From WQZF01 sp031556405 (GTDB taxonomy: Bacteria; Pseudomonadota; Gammaproteobacteria; Burkholderiales; Rhodocyclaceae), in the NCBI GenBank assembly GCA_031556405.1, contig JAVBTC010000067.1, positions 1 to 13,233 on the forward strand: 13,233 nucleotides of DNA, in the 5' to 3' direction. The translations under genes and the position numbers were made by a program. Each line of letters starts with the position of its first letter. Within the stretch, counting starts at the first letter, position 1. Below are positions 12,100 to 13,233 of this stretch, piece by piece. The notes beneath the pieces are model-generated. The model had not been told where the DNA came from. It worked only from the letters and a program-made list of their open reading frames with translations, and searched no databases.

Positions 12100-13233
12100 T
12101 CATGCCGCATTCTTTGTTGAAGCGAGGTCGATAACGAAGCGGTAACGCACATCCTTGTTCACCACGCGTTCGAAAGCGGCATCGATCTGGTCCGGGCGGA
12201 TCAGTTCGATATCGGGCCGGATGTTGCGGGCAAAGCAGTGATCGATGACCTCCTGCGTCTCGGCGATACCGCCGATCATCGAACCGGACAGACTCTTGCG
12301 GCCGAACGCCATCGCGGAAGGATTGATGCCTCGCGCCTCGCCCAACCCCACGTTGACGAAGGTGGAATCGAGCTTCAGCACATTCATGAAAGGCTGAACA
12401 TCGAAAGCATACGGCACGGTCGAGATCATCAGGTCGAAGGCATTGGCAAGCCGTTTCATCGCCGCCATATCACTCTGAGCGCCCCAAAGAACCGCCTCGC
12501 GCGCTCCAAGACGCGCGGCGTCCGCGATCTTGCTCTGAGTGGTGGTGAACACGGTAACGTCGGCGCGTTGCGCCACGGCCAGTTTCACCGCCATATGGCC
12601 CAAACCGCCCAGTCCCACCACGGCGACGCGCTGCCCCGGCCGAACCCGCCAATGGCGGATGGGCGAAAAAGTAGTGATCCCGGCGCAGAGAATGGGAGCG
12701 GCCGAAACCAGATCCATTCCCGGCGGAATGCGGATGACGAAACGTTCCGTGACGACGATCTTGTCCGAATAACCGCCGAGGGTATGTCCGCCGGAAACCC
12801 TGTCCGGCGAGTTGTAGGTGAAGGTGGTGCCGTTCAGGCAGATTTGCTCGCGGTCAGCCAGGCAGTTCTCGCACGTACCGCAGGCATCCACCATGCAACC
12901 GATACCGGCGATGTCGCCGACCTTGAACTTCGTGACCTTGTTGCCGACCGCCTGTACGCGACCGACGATCTCGTGACCCGGAATACAGGGATACGACGGC
13001 GTTCCCCAATCGCCGCGAACCGTGTGAATGTCGGAATGACAGATGCCCGCATAAAGCACATCGACCAAGACATCGTGCGAGCCGAGCGCCCGCCGCTCGA
13101 CCTGCATCGGCGCGATGCGGCCGCCGGCACCCTGCGCGCCGTAAGCGCGAACCGGGAACGGACGCTGGCCGGGTGCCGGAACCTCCGCCGTCTGCGCCTG
13201 CGCGTTGCCGGACGACAAGGCTCCGAGCAATGG
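12100..13233 (-). CDS. Zinc-dependent MDR alcohol dehydrogenase, N-terminus cut by window end
   Basis: At least 377 residues are visible, and the true start lies past the right edge. The body is a cinnamyl-alcohol-dehydrogenase/YahK-type MDR enzyme, which interconverts alcohols and aldehydes with NAD(P). Catalytic zinc ligands: Cys in GICHSD, His-Glu in PGHE and Cys in APILCAGIT. The structural zinc is held by the four cysteines of ACGTCENC and EQIC. The cofactor loop is VGLGGLGHMAVKLA, and TTTQSKIADAARLGA follows as usual. The segment before the enzyme, PLLGALSSGNAQAQTAE, resembles the end of a secretion (possibly twin-arginine) signal with cleavage after AQA, which is unusual for an NAD(P)-dependent enzyme. 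The gene is convergent with the oxygenase/reductase pair, so a link in pathway is possible but unproven. Confidence 0.88.
   Translation of the reverse strand, partial: PLLGALSSGNAQAQTAEVPAPGQRPFPVRAYGAQGAGGRIAPMQVERRALGSHDVLVDVLYAGICHSDIHTVRGDWGTPSYPCIPGHEIVGRVQAVGNKVTKFKVGDIAGIGCMVDACGTCENCLADREQICLNGTTFTYNSPDRVSGGHTLGGYSDKIVVTERFVIRIPPGMDLVSAAPILCAGITTFSPIRHWRVRPGQRVAVVGLGGLGHMAVKLAVAQRADVTVFTTTQSKIADAARLGAREAVLWGAQSDMAAMKRLANAFDLMISTVPYAFDVQPFMNVLKLDSTFVNVGLGEARGINPSAMAFGRKSLSGSMIGGIAETQEVIDHCFARNIRPDIELIRPDQIDAAFERVVNKDVRYRFVIDLASTKNAA

Noticed and set aside
1..13233. CRISPR arrays, tRNA or rRNA genes, toxin-antitoxin pairs
   Set aside because: I saw no regularly spaced repeats, cloverleaf sequences, rRNA motifs or paired small genes of these types.

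Overview
The window is a chromosomal segment of a GC-rich proteobacterium. The livHMGF cluster, the Rhodocyclales/Burkholderiales-like hemerythrin sequence, the dRS3-type ATTCCC-N8-GGGAAT repeats and the IS903-like remnant all suit a betaproteobacterium. That placement is inference from gene families and composition; no rRNA or other marker gene is present.

Layout. Positions 1-291 hold decayed IS5-family (IS903-like) insertion sequence ends. A secreted SYLF-domain protein (343-945, minus) follows. A 667-base non-coding gap contains a 13-bp inverted repeat around an AT-rich core and leads into a methyl-accepting chemotaxis protein (1613-3271, plus). Two minus-strand housekeeping-type genes come next: a VOC/glyoxalase-fold protein (3464-3910) and an AlkD-like DNA glycosylase (3980-4702).

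The centre is a minus-strand branched-chain/hydrophobic amino acid (HAAT) ABC transporter operon read right to left: a possible 17-residue leader ORF, livH, livM, livG (livH/livM and livM/livG share 4-bp ATGA overlaps), a 318-base gap with an inverted pair of dRS3-like repeats and a hairpin, then livF. This livF is unusual: a complete hemerythrin (HHE) domain protein of about 200 residues is fused in frame to the N-terminus of a complete LivF ATPase through a low-complexity linker. No periplasmic substrate-binding protein gene is present in the window.

Divergent from livH, across an AT-rich regulatory region, is a plus-strand pair: a 341-residue ferritin-like (R2-like) diiron protein, probably an oxygenase, and a three-domain [2Fe-2S]/FAD/NAD(P)H reductase. 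A strong 12-bp hairpin separates the two genes. The right edge carries a convergent zinc MDR alcohol dehydrogenase, cut by the window end, whose N-terminus looks like the tail of an export signal.

Working hypothesis: the two divergent units form one uptake-plus-oxidation locus. The transporter imports an amino-acid-like or aromatic/carboxylate substrate, the diiron enzyme with its reductase oxidises it using O2, and the hemerythrin module on the ATPase may tie uptake to O2, NO or iron state. The fusion, its possible internal translation start and the divergent arrangement are the most interesting features. The substrate cannot be read from the sequence.
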